A DNA stretch of 64,000 nucleotides from Streptomyces sp. NBC_00247 (GTDB taxonomy: Bacteria > Actinomycetota > Actinomycetes > Streptomycetales > Streptomycetaceae). Positions 1 through 8,003 of this stretch are shown in pieces (position 1 is the stretch's first letter; the number at the start of each line of letters is the position of its first letter). Both the position numbers and the translations under genes were made by a program. The stretch spans positions 5,538,001-5,602,000 of the forward strand of contig NZ_CP108093.1 of the NCBI RefSeq assembly GCF_036188265.1. The letters are read 5' to 3'. The notes beneath the pieces were generated by a model. The model searched no databases. It worked only from the letters and a program-made list of their open reading frames with translations, and was not told where the DNA came from.

Positions 1-1
1 G

Positions 2-457
2 GAGCTCAGCCGGATCACCGGCGCCCGCGAGCCCTCCGGCATCGCGGTCGTCATCGAGGTGCCCCAGCCGACCCCGCCGAAGCAGCGCACCCGCTCCGGC
101 GCCCCGGCCGGCACCGGCACCACCACCCGCTCCGGCAGCCGGGGCCGGGGCCGCCGAGGCGGCGCGGGCGGTACGGGTGCCGCCGGCACCACCGGCACCA
201 CCGGCACCACCGGCGGCGCACGCGGCACCGGAAACGGCGGCGGCGCACGCGGCACCGGCACCACCGGCGGTCGCGGCGGAGCCTCCGCCGGGGCGCAGCG
301 CGGCGAGGCCCGCGGCGCGGGCTCCGGGCGTACGGGCGCGAGCGCCGGCCGCACCGGCTCCGGCCGTACGGGCACCGGCTCCGGCCGTCCCGCGGGCGCG
401 GGCCGCGGCAACGGCGGCAACGGCGGGGGCGCGCCCCGGCCCCGCCGCGCCGCGTAG
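2..457 (+). CDS. DEAD/DEAH-box RNA helicase, C-terminal end only (5' end outside window)
   Basis: The reading frame is open from the first bases of the window and stops at 455-457. Only the last 151 or so residues are present. They begin with ELSRITGAREPSG, which resembles the segment just after the helicase core in Streptomyces DEAD-box RNA helicases as I remember them. The rest is a low-complexity basic tail rich in Gly, Arg, Thr and Ala (RGRG, TGGRGG, SGRTG repeats), like the RGG-type RNA-binding tails of such helicases. A GGCACCACC 9-bp unit is repeated near 186-212. No catalytic motif is inside the window, so the family call rests on the junction segment and the tail. A strong terminator hairpin follows. 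Confidence 0.6.
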   Translation, partial: ELSRITGAREPSGIAVVIEVPQPTPPKQRTRSGAPAGTGTTTRSGSRGRGRRGGAGGTGAAGTTGTTGTTGGARGTGNGGGARGTGTTGGRGGASAGAQRGEARGAGSGRTGASAGRTGSGRTGTGSGRPAGAGRGNGGNGGGAPRPRRAA

Positions 458-515
458 GCTGCCGCGTCCCCGGTGCTGTCGAAGCACCACGGCGGACGCG
501 GGTCCGAACGAAGGG

Positions 516-549
516 CGACGCCCGGTCCGGTTCTCCGGACCGGGCGTCG
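516..549 (+). terminator. Rho-independent-type terminator after the helicase gene
   Basis: A perfect 15-bp GC stem (516-530 pairing with 535-549) closes a TTCT loop. It lies 59 bases after the helicase stop codon. As usual in Streptomyces there is no long T tract. Confidence 0.75.
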
Positions 550-718
550 TGCTGTCCCGTGCCGTCGCGCCGGGCCGGGGCCGAGCGGGGGAGTAGTACG
601 GGCGAACGAGTGATCACCACATGGGGTGGCCCGCGCTTCCCCGCCCTTCCGCCGGGGCAGCCTGCCCCCCGAAGCGGCGCCGGAGCGGCGGCGCGCCGTA
701 CGCGGAGGGCGGGCGCAC

Positions 719-991
719 ATGACATCGGAGACCCGGGGAGACGGCGGGGACGGGCCACTCCTGCTCGCCGCCGGTCTGGCCGACCTGGCCCTGACCACCT
801 GCACAGCCGCCTGGACGGCCGCGCGCGGGCTGCTCGGCCGCTCGGACCTGGGAGACCTCGCCCAGCAGGGGGAGCAGGACCTGCGGGCACGCGGCCGACT
901 GGCGCTCGACCGGGTGGGCACCGGCCCCGCTCACCTGGAGATCCTGGCGCGCCACGCCCGTGGCCGGGGCGCGGGCGGGCCCGGTGCCTGA
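719..991 (+). CDS. Small alpha-helical protein of unknown function, first gene of polyprenyl synthase/oxygenase unit
   Basis: A 90-residue protein that I do not recognise. The ATG at 719 has a GGAGG about ten bases upstream. The middle, from about residue 14 to 75, is predicted helical, Ala/Leu-rich and partly amphipathic (LADLALTTCTAAWTAARGLL, then a charged stretch with DLGDLAQQGEQDL). There is no signal peptide or metal motif. Its stop codon overlaps the probable GTG start of the polyprenyl synthase at 984, so the two are likely translationally coupled. The coupling suggests an accessory or scaffold role for the synthase or for the oxygenase further on, but this is inference from position only. 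Confidence 0.6.
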   Translation: MTSETRGDGGDGPLLLAAGLADLALTTCTAAWTAARGLLGRSDLGDLAQQGEQDLRARGRLALDRVGTGPAHLEILARHARGRGAGGPGA

Positions 992-2153
992 GACCGTACG
1001 CCTCGCGCCGGGGGTACCGGTGCACGGAGTGCCCGCGCAGCCCTCCCGCCCCGCACCCGGCCGTGCCACCCGCCCCGCGCCGGGCCCTCGCGCGCACCCG
1101 GCCCCCGAGCCCTCGGAGCTCGCCGCGCTGCGGGCCCGGGTCGACCACGAACTGCGGCGGTTCACCGACGCGGAGACCGAGGCGCTGCTCGCCGTCGACG
1201 AGGACCTCGCCCCGCTCGCGGCCGTGCTGGCGAACGCCACCGCGCACGGCAAGCGGCTGCGGTCGGCCTTCTGCTACTGGGGCTGGCGGGCGGCGCGGCA
1301 GCCGGACAGCGAGGCCATGGTCCGCGCGGCGGCCAGCATGGAACTCGTCCACGCGGCGGCCGTCGTCCACGACGACATCATCGACGACAGCCACCTCCGG
1401 CACGGCCTGCCGACCGCCCACGTCGCCCTGCGCGCCTCCGTCGCCGGGGGCACCCGGGTCAACCCCCGTGCCGCCTCGCTCGCGATGCTCGCGGGCGACC
1501 TGCTGATGTCCTGGGCCGGCCAGCTCTTCACCGGCTGCGGCCTGCCCGGCGCCTACCTGGCCCGGGGCCGCCCCCTCTGGGGAGTACTGGCGCGCGAACT
1601 CGTCGCCGGCGAGGCCCTGGAGATCCTGCGCACCGCCGGGCCGCCCGACGTGGCGCGGTCGCTGAAGGTGATCCGGTACAAGACCGCCAAGTACACCGTG
1701 GAACACCCCCTGCACATCGGCGTCGCGCTCGCCGGCGGCGACACCGCCCTGCGCGACGTCTTCACCGGCTACGGGCTGCCGCTCGGCGAGGCGTTCCAGC
1801 TCCGCGACGACCTCCTCGGCCTGTTCGGCGAACCGGAGCACACCGGCAAGGCCAACACCGACGACATCACCGGAGCCCGGCCCACCGCGCTGATCGCCCA
1901 CGCCCTCGCCCGGGCCACCCCCGCCGAGCGCCGCGCACTCACCCGCCTCCTCGGGCGGAGCAAGCTCACCGCCGGCCAACTGGACCTGGTGCGCGCCGTC
2001 GTGGAGTCCACCGGGGCGCGCGCCCGCGTCGAGCGCATGATCGGCGACCGGGTCTCCCTCGCCACCCGGGCGCTCGCCGGAGCCGGACTCCCCGCACCCG
2101 CGCACGCCGCCCTCAGCCACCTGGCCACCGCGGTCACCACCCGCCCCGCCTGA
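984..2153 (+). CDS. Polyprenyl (isoprenyl) diphosphate synthase
   Basis: About 389 residues. It carries the first aspartate-rich motif DDIID (in VVHDDIIDDS, with HLRHG following) and the second aspartate-rich region as FQLRDDLLGLFGE, the hallmarks of trans-isoprenyl diphosphate synthases, which chain-elongate allylic diphosphates with IPP in the cytoplasm. LVAGEALEIL and IRYKTAKYTVEHPLHIG fit the middle helices, including the conserved K-T pair. Product length cannot be read with confidence; the bulky residues usually judged lie upstream of the first motif (AAAV). The first 40 residues are a Pro/Ala-rich extension, so the true start is uncertain: GTG at 984 overlaps the upstream stop, and GTG at 960 is also possible. 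The next gene encodes an Lcp/MpaB-type oxygenase, which suggests that the isoprenoid made here is oxidised by it. Confidence 0.85.
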   Translation: MPETVRLAPGVPVHGVPAQPSRPAPGRATRPAPGPRAHPAPEPSELAALRARVDHELRRFTDAETEALLAVDEDLAPLAAVLANATAHGKRLRSAFCYWGWRAARQPDSEAMVRAAASMELVHAAAVVHDDIIDDSHLRHGLPTAHVALRASVAGGTRVNPRAASLAMLAGDLLMSWAGQLFTGCGLPGAYLARGRPLWGVLARELVAGEALEILRTAGPPDVARSLKVIRYKTAKYTVEHPLHIGVALAGGDTALRDVFTGYGLPLGEAFQLRDDLLGLFGEPEHTGKANTDDITGARPTALIAHALARATPAERRALTRLLGRSKLTAGQLDLVRAVVESTGARARVERMIGDRVSLATRALAGAGLPAPAHAALSHLATAVTTRPA

Positions 2154-2217
2154 CGCCCGCTGCCGTACTCAGCCCCGTACTCCGCACCCGCGCGGAGGGT
2201 CCAGAGGAGCCGCCCCC

Positions 2218-3375
2218 GTGTACCCGACCGAGCAGTCCATGAACGCGCTGCGCCAGAGCGGCGACGAACTCGCCGACGCCACGGTGGCGACCCTCTTCGA
2301 GCGTGGCGAGACAGGGAAGTTCAACACCCTGATGCGGTACGTCTCGGTGGCCGGGCAGCCGCTCCCGGACGGGCTGCCGGACGTCGCCCGCGAGTACCTG
2401 CACGAGACCGGCAGTCCGCCCTCCTGGGTCGACTGGGAGGAGATGGAGCGGGCGCGGCTGTTCTTCATCGACAACAACGTGCACATCTCCACCGCCCTGT
2501 CGTTCGCCGCCATGCCCGCCTGTTACGTCGTCCCGCACATCGCGAAGCTCCTGTCGGCGACGCACTCGCTCAACTACCCCTCCAAGCGGATGGCGGAGAC
2601 GGGACAGTTCACCGTCTACCTCATGCGGCCCGACGCGTTCGAGGCCGGTGGACGCTTCCTCCCCGCCGCCCAGAAGGTCCGCCTCCTGCACGCCTCCATC
2701 CGCTACCACCTGCGGCGCGAGGGGCGCTGGGACACGGCGGCCCTCGGTACCCCGATCTGCCAGGAGGACATGATCGGCGGACAGATGATGTTCTCGATCC
2801 AGGTCCTGGACGCCCTGCACCGGCTCGGCATCCACATGAGCGCCGAAGGCGCGGAGGCCTACCACTACGCCTGGCGCGTCGTCGGCGCGATGCTCGGCGT
2901 CGACCAGGACCACGCCCCGAAGGACCTGGACCAGGCCCGCGCCTTCTCCGACCTCTACATGACCCGGCACATGGGCCCCAGCGACGAAGGGGTCGCCCTC
3001 ACCCGGCAGTTGACCGACCTGTACGAGGAGGTCGTCCCCGGTACCCTGCTGGACCCGGTCGTCTCCGCGCTGATCCGCCACCTGATCGGTGACACCTGCG
3101 CCGACTGGCTCGGCGTGGCCCGCACCCCGTGGGACACCCTCGTCAAGGCCGCTCCCGCGCTGATGAACGTACTGGAGACGATCGAGGACCGCTCGCCGCT
3201 CGGCGCGTGGGCCCTGGACCGCCTCGGCCACTTCACCACCCTGTTCGAGCTCTCCTCGCTCACCCGGGGCAGGGTGATGCACTACGCGATCCCCGAACAC
3301 CTGAAGAAGGACTACGGACTCTCCACCGCCGTCCCCCGCAACCGGCGCTGGACCCCGCCCGCCCCGATCGTCTGA
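2218..3375 (+). CDS. MpaB/Lcp-like (DUF2236) heme oxygenase family protein
   Basis: A 385-residue protein of the family that includes MpaB and the latex-clearing protein Lcp, a b-type heme dioxygenase that cleaves polyisoprene. The Lcp signature is visible as R124-x3-T128 (KRMAET) followed 30 residues later by H158 (RLLHASIRYHL). This is the same spacing as R164, T168 and H198 of Lcp from strain K30, where the histidine is the axial heme ligand. Residues aligned with Lcp E148 and K167 are not conserved (Ile and Glu), so the chemistry may differ from rubber cleavage. There is no signal peptide, so unlike Lcp it should act inside the cell. GTG at 2218 has GAGGAGC just upstream. It lies 64 bases after the polyprenyl synthase gene on the same strand, so a polyprenyl chain is the obvious candidate substrate; this is inferred. 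Confidence 0.8.
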   Translation: MYPTEQSMNALRQSGDELADATVATLFERGETGKFNTLMRYVSVAGQPLPDGLPDVAREYLHETGSPPSWVDWEEMERARLFFIDNNVHISTALSFAAMPACYVVPHIAKLLSATHSLNYPSKRMAETGQFTVYLMRPDAFEAGGRFLPAAQKVRLLHASIRYHLRREGRWDTAALGTPICQEDMIGGQMMFSIQVLDALHRLGIHMSAEGAEAYHYAWRVVGAMLGVDQDHAPKDLDQARAFSDLYMTRHMGPSDEGVALTRQLTDLYEEVVPGTLLDPVVSALIRHLIGDTCADWLGVARTPWDTLVKAAPALMNVLETIEDRSPLGAWALDRLGHFTTLFELSSLTRGRVMHYAIPEHLKKDYGLSTAVPRNRRWTPPAPIV

Positions 3376-3438
3376 CCGGCCCCGGCCACCCGGCCACGGC
3401 TCCGGTCGTCCGGCCGGGGGAGACGTGGGCCCGGTGGT

Positions 3439-4314
3439 TCAGGTGTCGCACTCCCACGCCGTCCCGCACACCCCGCAGCGCGCCCGGACCGGACCGCGTA
3501 CCGGCACCCGCAGCCGCTGATGGCACACCGGGCAGTCGAACAGCACCCGCGTACCCGGTCCCCCGCCCTCGAAGGTGTACGGGGCCCCGGGCGCCGCCGC
3601 CCCCCGGTGCCGGTCCCGGGCGTACCGCATCCGGGCCATCGCGCCCGCCGCACGAAGCGGCGGGACCCGCAGGTCCCGCAGCGCCCTGGACCGGCCCTCG
3701 GTGTACGCCTGGTACGCCCGCGGGCTGGTGAACCAGGGCGAGGGGTCCTCGCCGAACGCCAGCGACCTCTTCGCCAGGACGTACCCGAACTCCTCCGGAG
3801 TCAGATAGCCCAGCTTCTGGCGGGTCAGCGCGTCCTCACGGAACGCGTCCAGCAACAGCCAGCCCGCGCCGAGGTAGACGGCCACCGTGTCGGTGAGGAT
3901 CTCGTTCTCCCGCTCGCCGGCGAACCCCAGCCCCAGCCGGTGCAGCAGCACATGGGTGACCTCGTGCGCCAACGCTGCGCCCACGTCGCGCCGGTGGGAC
4001 CGGAAGCGGTCGTTCAGTTCGACGAAGTACTCGGGCCCGGAGGTGAGTTCGACGGTGGCCGCGTGCTCCGACCGGCGGAAACCGACGACGACACGGGCAT
4101 CCGGCAGCCGCAGGTGCAGCACCGCCGCCCGGGCGATCCGCTGCGCGCCCGCGTACAGCTCCTCGGCGTCCGTGAACACGACCTCCGACGCCGGCAGACT
4201 CGGCGCGTACGCGCGCACCCCCGCACCACCGAGCCGCCGGTACAGCGCGGTGATCGCGGCCCGCACGGTACCCAGATGCGGGAAACCGCGCGCCACGGGA
4301 CTGCTCTCCGCCAC
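3439..4314 (-). CDS. Putative zinc metallopeptidase with C-terminal zinc ribbon
   Basis: A 291-residue protein. The zinc-peptidase motif HEVTH is at residues 117-121, inside the helix AALAHEVTHVLLHRLG. ENEILTD about 15 residues later may supply a third ligand or an acidic partner. The C-terminus has two cysteine pairs (CPVCHQRL and CGVCGTAWEC), which look like a structural zinc ribbon. There is no signal peptide or membrane segment, so it is likely cytoplasmic. I cannot name the family or the substrate. The GTG start has a G-rich stretch very close upstream, so the start is approximate. It is convergent with the oxygenase gene, with 63 bases between. Confidence 0.65.
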   Translation of the reverse strand: MAESSPVARGFPHLGTVRAAITALYRRLGGAGVRAYAPSLPASEVVFTDAEELYAGAQRIARAAVLHLRLPDARVVVGFRRSEHAATVELTSGPEYFVELNDRFRSHRRDVGAALAHEVTHVLLHRLGLGFAGERENEILTDTVAVYLGAGWLLLDAFREDALTRQKLGYLTPEEFGYVLAKRSLAFGEDPSPWFTSPRAYQAYTEGRSRALRDLRVPPLRAAGAMARMRYARDRHRGAAAPGAPYTFEGGGPGTRVLFDCPVCHQRLRVPVRGPVRARCGVCGTAWECDT

Positions 4315-4526
4315 GTCCCCACCCCCCGGCAGACGGCTCGCGCCGCTCGTCCACCACGGTACGGGGCGCGATCGGTTCGTGTGATGATCGGCCTGCGTGA
4401 GGTGTCGTGCGAGGCGCCGTACGAGGTACCGCCCGGGTCTTCTCCGGGCCGCGCACCGAGGGCCCGCGGTCCGTGACCACCCACCGACGGCCGACGACCC
4501 GTGCGCAACGTCTAAGCTCGTCCCTC

Positions 4527-4874
4527 ATGAACGACATCGATCCGTCCGTACGCGCGGAACTGAACCGGCTGCGCGAGAGCATCGACAACATCGACGCCGC
4601 CGTCGTCCACATGCTCGCCGAACGGTTCAAGGCCACCCAGCAGGTGGGCCACCTGAAGGCCGCCCACCAGCTCCCGCCCGCCGACCCGGCGCGCGAGGCC
4701 CGGCAGATCGAGCGGCTTCGCCAGCTCGCCGGCAGCGCCAAGCTCGACCCGGCCTTCGCGGAGAAGCTCCTCAACTTCATCGTCGCCGAAGTGATTCGTC
4801 ACCACGAGCGGATCGCCGAGGAGGCCACCGCCGGCGACCGGACCGCCCAGGGCGACGCACCGACCGGCGCCTGA
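4527..4874 (+). CDS. Chorismate mutase, AroQ type
   Basis: A 115-residue protein that should convert chorismate to prephenate for Phe and Tyr synthesis. The sequence has the AroQ helical pattern: LNRLRESIDNIDAAVVHMLAERF, then KATQQVGHLKA, then a second basic helix with REARQIERLRQLA, and a final helix LLNFIVAEVIRHHERI. The Arg, Asp, Lys and Glu/Gln residues expected at the active site are present. The length fits a stand-alone AroQ domain with no prephenate dehydratase or dehydrogenase fused. The ATG at 4527 opens the domain directly; an upstream extension in the same frame is not supported. The stop is followed by a 66-base gap to the convergent 47-residue ORF. Confidence 0.88.
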   Translation: MNDIDPSVRAELNRLRESIDNIDAAVVHMLAERFKATQQVGHLKAAHQLPPADPAREARQIERLRQLAGSAKLDPAFAEKLLNFIVAEVIRHHERIAEEATAGDRTAQGDAPTGA

Positions 4875-4940
4875 CGGCCCCGAGCGGGTGCGGGGCAGCC
4901 AGGGCGTGTTCCGAACGTCCCGCCCGCCCGGCTCACGGGC

Positions 4941-5084
4941 TCAGAGCTCGTGGTCCCCGGCGAGTTCCTCCCAGGCGATGTCACACGGACAGCCCTCCAG
5001 CATGCCGCCGTAGGTCGACGAGAGCCGCAGGTCGCTCAGGTCGATCGAACGGCCGGAGGAGAGGACGATGCTGGTCAGCGACAT
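4941..5084 (-). CDS. Small 47-residue protein, possibly a truncated member of a longer family
   Basis: ATG at 5084 and stop at 4941 give a 47-residue protein that starts MSLTSIVLSSGRSIDLSDLR and ends WEELAGDHEL. The coding strand has the local Streptomyces codon pattern. From memory, Streptomyces genomes hold a longer hypothetical protein with a near-identical first 30 residues. The present gene would then be cut short after GGMLEG, with a new ending. The gene is divergent from the aminopeptidase N gene, with 111 bases between the starts. It has no function that I can name. Confidence 0.5.
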   Translation of the reverse strand: MSLTSIVLSSGRSIDLSDLRLSSTYGGMLEGCPCDIAWEELAGDHEL

Positions 5085-5195
5085 GCCCGCACTCTGCCAT
5101 CCGCCGAGGGGAACGCGACAGCCGACAAACCCGTCACCGGCGGTCCTGACCCGCCCCGCACGCGCGCCGCCGGAGCCGTACGGCAGCATGGAACG

Positions 5196-7691
5196 ATGTC
5201 CGTACTGACGCGCGACGAAGCGCAGACCCGTGCCACCGCCCTCGAAATCCAGCGATACACGATCGACCTCGACCTCACCACCGGCGACGAGACCTTCGGG
5301 TCCAGCACCGTCGTCCGGTTCACCGCACGTACCGCCACCGACACCTTCATCGAGGTCAAGCCCGCGGTACTGCGCTCGCTCAGCCTCGACGGACAGCCGC
5401 TCGACCCCGCGCTCCTCGCCGACGACCGCTACCCGCTCACCGGGCTGGCGGCGGGCCCCCACGAACTCCGCGTCGACGCCACCATGCGCTACTCGCGCAC
5501 CGGCGAGGGCATGCACCGGTTCACCGACCCCACCGACGGCGAGAACTACGTCTACACGCAGCTGTTCCTCGACGACGTGCAGCGCGTCTTCCCCGCCTTC
5601 GACCAGCCCGACCTGAAGTCCGTCTTCGAGCTCACCGTCACCGCCCCCGACGGCTGGAGCGTCCTCGGCAACGGCATCGCCACCCACACCGGTGAAGGCC
5701 GCTGGACCATCGCCCCCACCCCCCTCATCTCCACCTACCTCGTCGCCGTCGCCGCAGGCCCCTGGCACTCCGTGACCACCGAGCACGCCGGCATCCCCTT
5801 CGGCATCCACTGCCGCCGCTCGCTCGCCCCCCACCTCGACGCCGACGCCGACGAGATCCTCGACATCACCCGCGCCTGCTTCGACCGCTACCACGAGAAG
5901 TTCGACGAGCCCTACCCGTTCGACTCGTACGACCAGGCCTTCGTCCCCGAGTTCAACGCCGGCGCCATGGAGAACCCCGGACTCGTCACTTTCCGCGACG
6001 AGTTCGTCTACCGCTCCGCCGTCACCGACACCGAGCGCCAGACCCGCGCCATGGTCATCTCCCACGAGATGGCCCACATGTGGTTCGGCGACCTCGTCAC
6101 CCTCAGCTGGTGGGACGACATCTGGCTCAACGAGTCCTTCGCCGAGTACATGGGCTACCAGACCATCGCCGAAGCCACCCGCTTCACCGACACCTGGGTC
6201 GACTTCGGAGTCGCCCGCAAGGGCTGGGGATACGACGCCGACCAGCGCCCCTCCACCCACCCGGTCGCCCCCGACCCCGCAGCCGTCCCCGACACCGCCT
6301 CCGCGCTCGTCAACTTCGACGGCATCTCCTACGCCAAGGGCGCCTCCGCGCTCCGCCAACTCGTCGCCTGGATCGGCGAGAAGGACTTCCTGGCCGGCAT
6401 CAACGCCCACTTCGCCCGCCACAAGTTCGCGAACGCCAGCCTCGCCGACTTCATCGACAACCTCGCCTCCGCCACCGACCGCGACGTCCACGGCTGGGCC
6501 GACACCTGGCTGCGCACCACCGGCCCCGACACCCTCACCACCCGCGTCGAGGACCTCGGCAACGAGTGGACCCTCGCCGTCGACCACCGCGGCAGCCGCC
6601 CCCACCGCATCGCGGTCGGCCTCTACGACCACGAACTCGGCACCGGCCCCGACCGGCTCGTCCTGCGCGACCGGGTCGAGACCGACGTCCCCGGCACCGG
6701 CGAACCCCTCACCCTGCCCGGCCGGCGCCCCGTCCTCGTCGTCCCCAACGACCAGGACCTCACCTACGCGAAGGTCCGGCTCGACGCCGCGTCCTGGACC
6801 GCCGTCGAAGACGGCCTCTCCAGCATCCCGGACCCGCTCACCCGCGCCGTCATCTGGAACGCCGCCCGGGACATGGTCCGCGACGGCGACCTCCCCCCCA
6901 CCGCCCACCTCGCCCTCGCACGCACCCACCTCCCGCACGAGTCAGACCTCGCCCTCGTCCAGGGCGTCCTCGGCTTCGCCGCCCTCCTCGCCGACCGCTA
7001 CGTCACCCACCAGGAGCGCCCCGCCGCGCTCGCCACCCTCGCCGACCTCTGCCGCGACCTCCTCCGGCGCACCGAGGACGGCAGCAACCCCGGCCTGCGG
7101 CTCGTCGCCGTACGCCACTTCATCGACGCCGCCACCCAGCCCGACACCCTCCAGGAGTGGCTCGCCGACGGCACCGTGCCCGGCGGCCCCGAACTCGACC
7201 CCGAACTGCGCTGGCGCGCCCTCACCCGCCTCGCCGTCCTCGGCGCCACCGACGAGGCCGCCATCGCCGCCGCACTCGCCCAGGACCCCAGCGCCACCGG
7301 CCAGGAAGGCGCCGCCCGCTGCCGTGCCGCCCTGCCCGACCCGGAGGCCAAGGCCGCCGCCTGGCAGTCCCTGTTCCACGACGACACCCTCTCCAACTAC
7401 CTCTTCACCGCCACCGCCCAGGGCTTCTGGCAGCCCGAGCAGACCGGACTCACCCGCGAGTACGTAGCCCGCTACTACCCCGACGCCGCGGCCCTCGCCG
7501 CCCGCCGGGGCCCCGCCATCGCCACCGCCGCGGGGCGGTCCGCCTTCCCCGCGTACGACGTCGACGCCGTATCGCTCGCACTCGGCGACCACGCCCTGGA
7601 GGACGACACCCTCACCCCCGCCCTCCGGCGCAAGCTCGTCGACGAACTCGACGACCTGCGCCGCGCACTGGCCGTACGCGACGCCCACTGA
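5196..7691 (+). CDS. pepN: Aminopeptidase N, M1 family zinc metallopeptidase
   Basis: An 831-residue cytoplasmic exopeptidase that removes N-terminal residues from peptides. The M1 signature is complete: the GAMEN substrate-binding motif (FNAGAMENPGLVTF), the zinc site HEMAHMWFGD followed 18 residues after the second His by the third ligand in NESFAEYM, and the catalytic Tyr region (GISYAKGASALRQL). The N-terminal beta domain starts with MSVLTRDEAQTRATALEIQR and the C-terminal helical ERAP1-like domain runs to the end. Length is normal for actinobacterial PepN. ATG at 5196 fits the family start. A perfect terminator hairpin follows. Confidence 0.95.
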   Translation: MSVLTRDEAQTRATALEIQRYTIDLDLTTGDETFGSSTVVRFTARTATDTFIEVKPAVLRSLSLDGQPLDPALLADDRYPLTGLAAGPHELRVDATMRYSRTGEGMHRFTDPTDGENYVYTQLFLDDVQRVFPAFDQPDLKSVFELTVTAPDGWSVLGNGIATHTGEGRWTIAPTPLISTYLVAVAAGPWHSVTTEHAGIPFGIHCRRSLAPHLDADADEILDITRACFDRYHEKFDEPYPFDSYDQAFVPEFNAGAMENPGLVTFRDEFVYRSAVTDTERQTRAMVISHEMAHMWFGDLVTLSWWDDIWLNESFAEYMGYQTIAEATRFTDTWVDFGVARKGWGYDADQRPSTHPVAPDPAAVPDTASALVNFDGISYAKGASALRQLVAWIGEKDFLAGINAHFARHKFANASLADFIDNLASATDRDVHGWADTWLRTTGPDTLTTRVEDLGNEWTLAVDHRGSRPHRIAVGLYDHELGTGPDRLVLRDRVETDVPGTGEPLTLPGRRPVLVVPNDQDLTYAKVRLDAASWTAVEDGLSSIPDPLTRAVIWNAARDMVRDGDLPPTAHLALARTHLPHESDLALVQGVLGFAALLADRYVTHQERPAALATLADLCRDLLRRTEDGSNPGLRLVAVRHFIDAATQPDTLQEWLADGTVPGGPELDPELRWRALTRLAVLGATDEAAIAAALAQDPSATGQEGAARCRAALPDPEAKAAAWQSLFHDDTLSNYLFTATAQGFWQPEQTGLTREYVARYYPDAAALAARRGPAIATAAGRSAFPAYDVDAVSLALGDHALEDDTLTPALRRKLVDELDDLRRALAVRDAH

Positions 7692-7736
7692 CCCACCCCC
7701 GCCCCCGGCCGGCCCACCGACGGCCGGCACACACGC

Positions 7737-7778
7737 ACCGCGCCCGGCTCCCCTCCATCGGGGGGAGCCGGGCGCGGT
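7737..7778 (+). terminator. Terminator after pepN
   Basis: A perfect 17-bp inverted repeat (7737-7753 with 7762-7778) around a short loop, 45 bases after the pepN stop codon. Confidence 0.8.
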
Positions 7779-8003
7779 CGTGTCCGGCAGCTCAACCTCC
7801 TTGCGCAGAAGGGTGGTCGAGCGGAGATGCGCATGCGATGCATGCCCCCGCCGCCCCGTCCGCGCGCATCAGCCGGCTTCGAACTCCCGTACAGCGATGG
7901 GGAATACGTACGCGTGCGCCGCGACACACTCCCATACCCCTTTAGGGTCGGCATCGTTGGACCGAGCGGCCCAAGGGACGTACAGAACGAAGGGGCCGCC
8001 CGC

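Noticed and set aside
4941..6938. Long reverse-strand open frame over the aminopeptidase N gene
   Set aside because: It is the usual antisense open frame of GC-rich DNA. Its protein is Gly/Val/Glu repetitive with no motif; only the last 47 codons (4941-5084), which lie outside the pepN gene, look like real coding sequence.
7930..7980. Possible DmdR/DtxR iron box upstream of the DesA-like gene (TTTAGGGTCGGCATC)
   Set aside because: Only half of the palindrome is similar to the consensus; the other half does not match.
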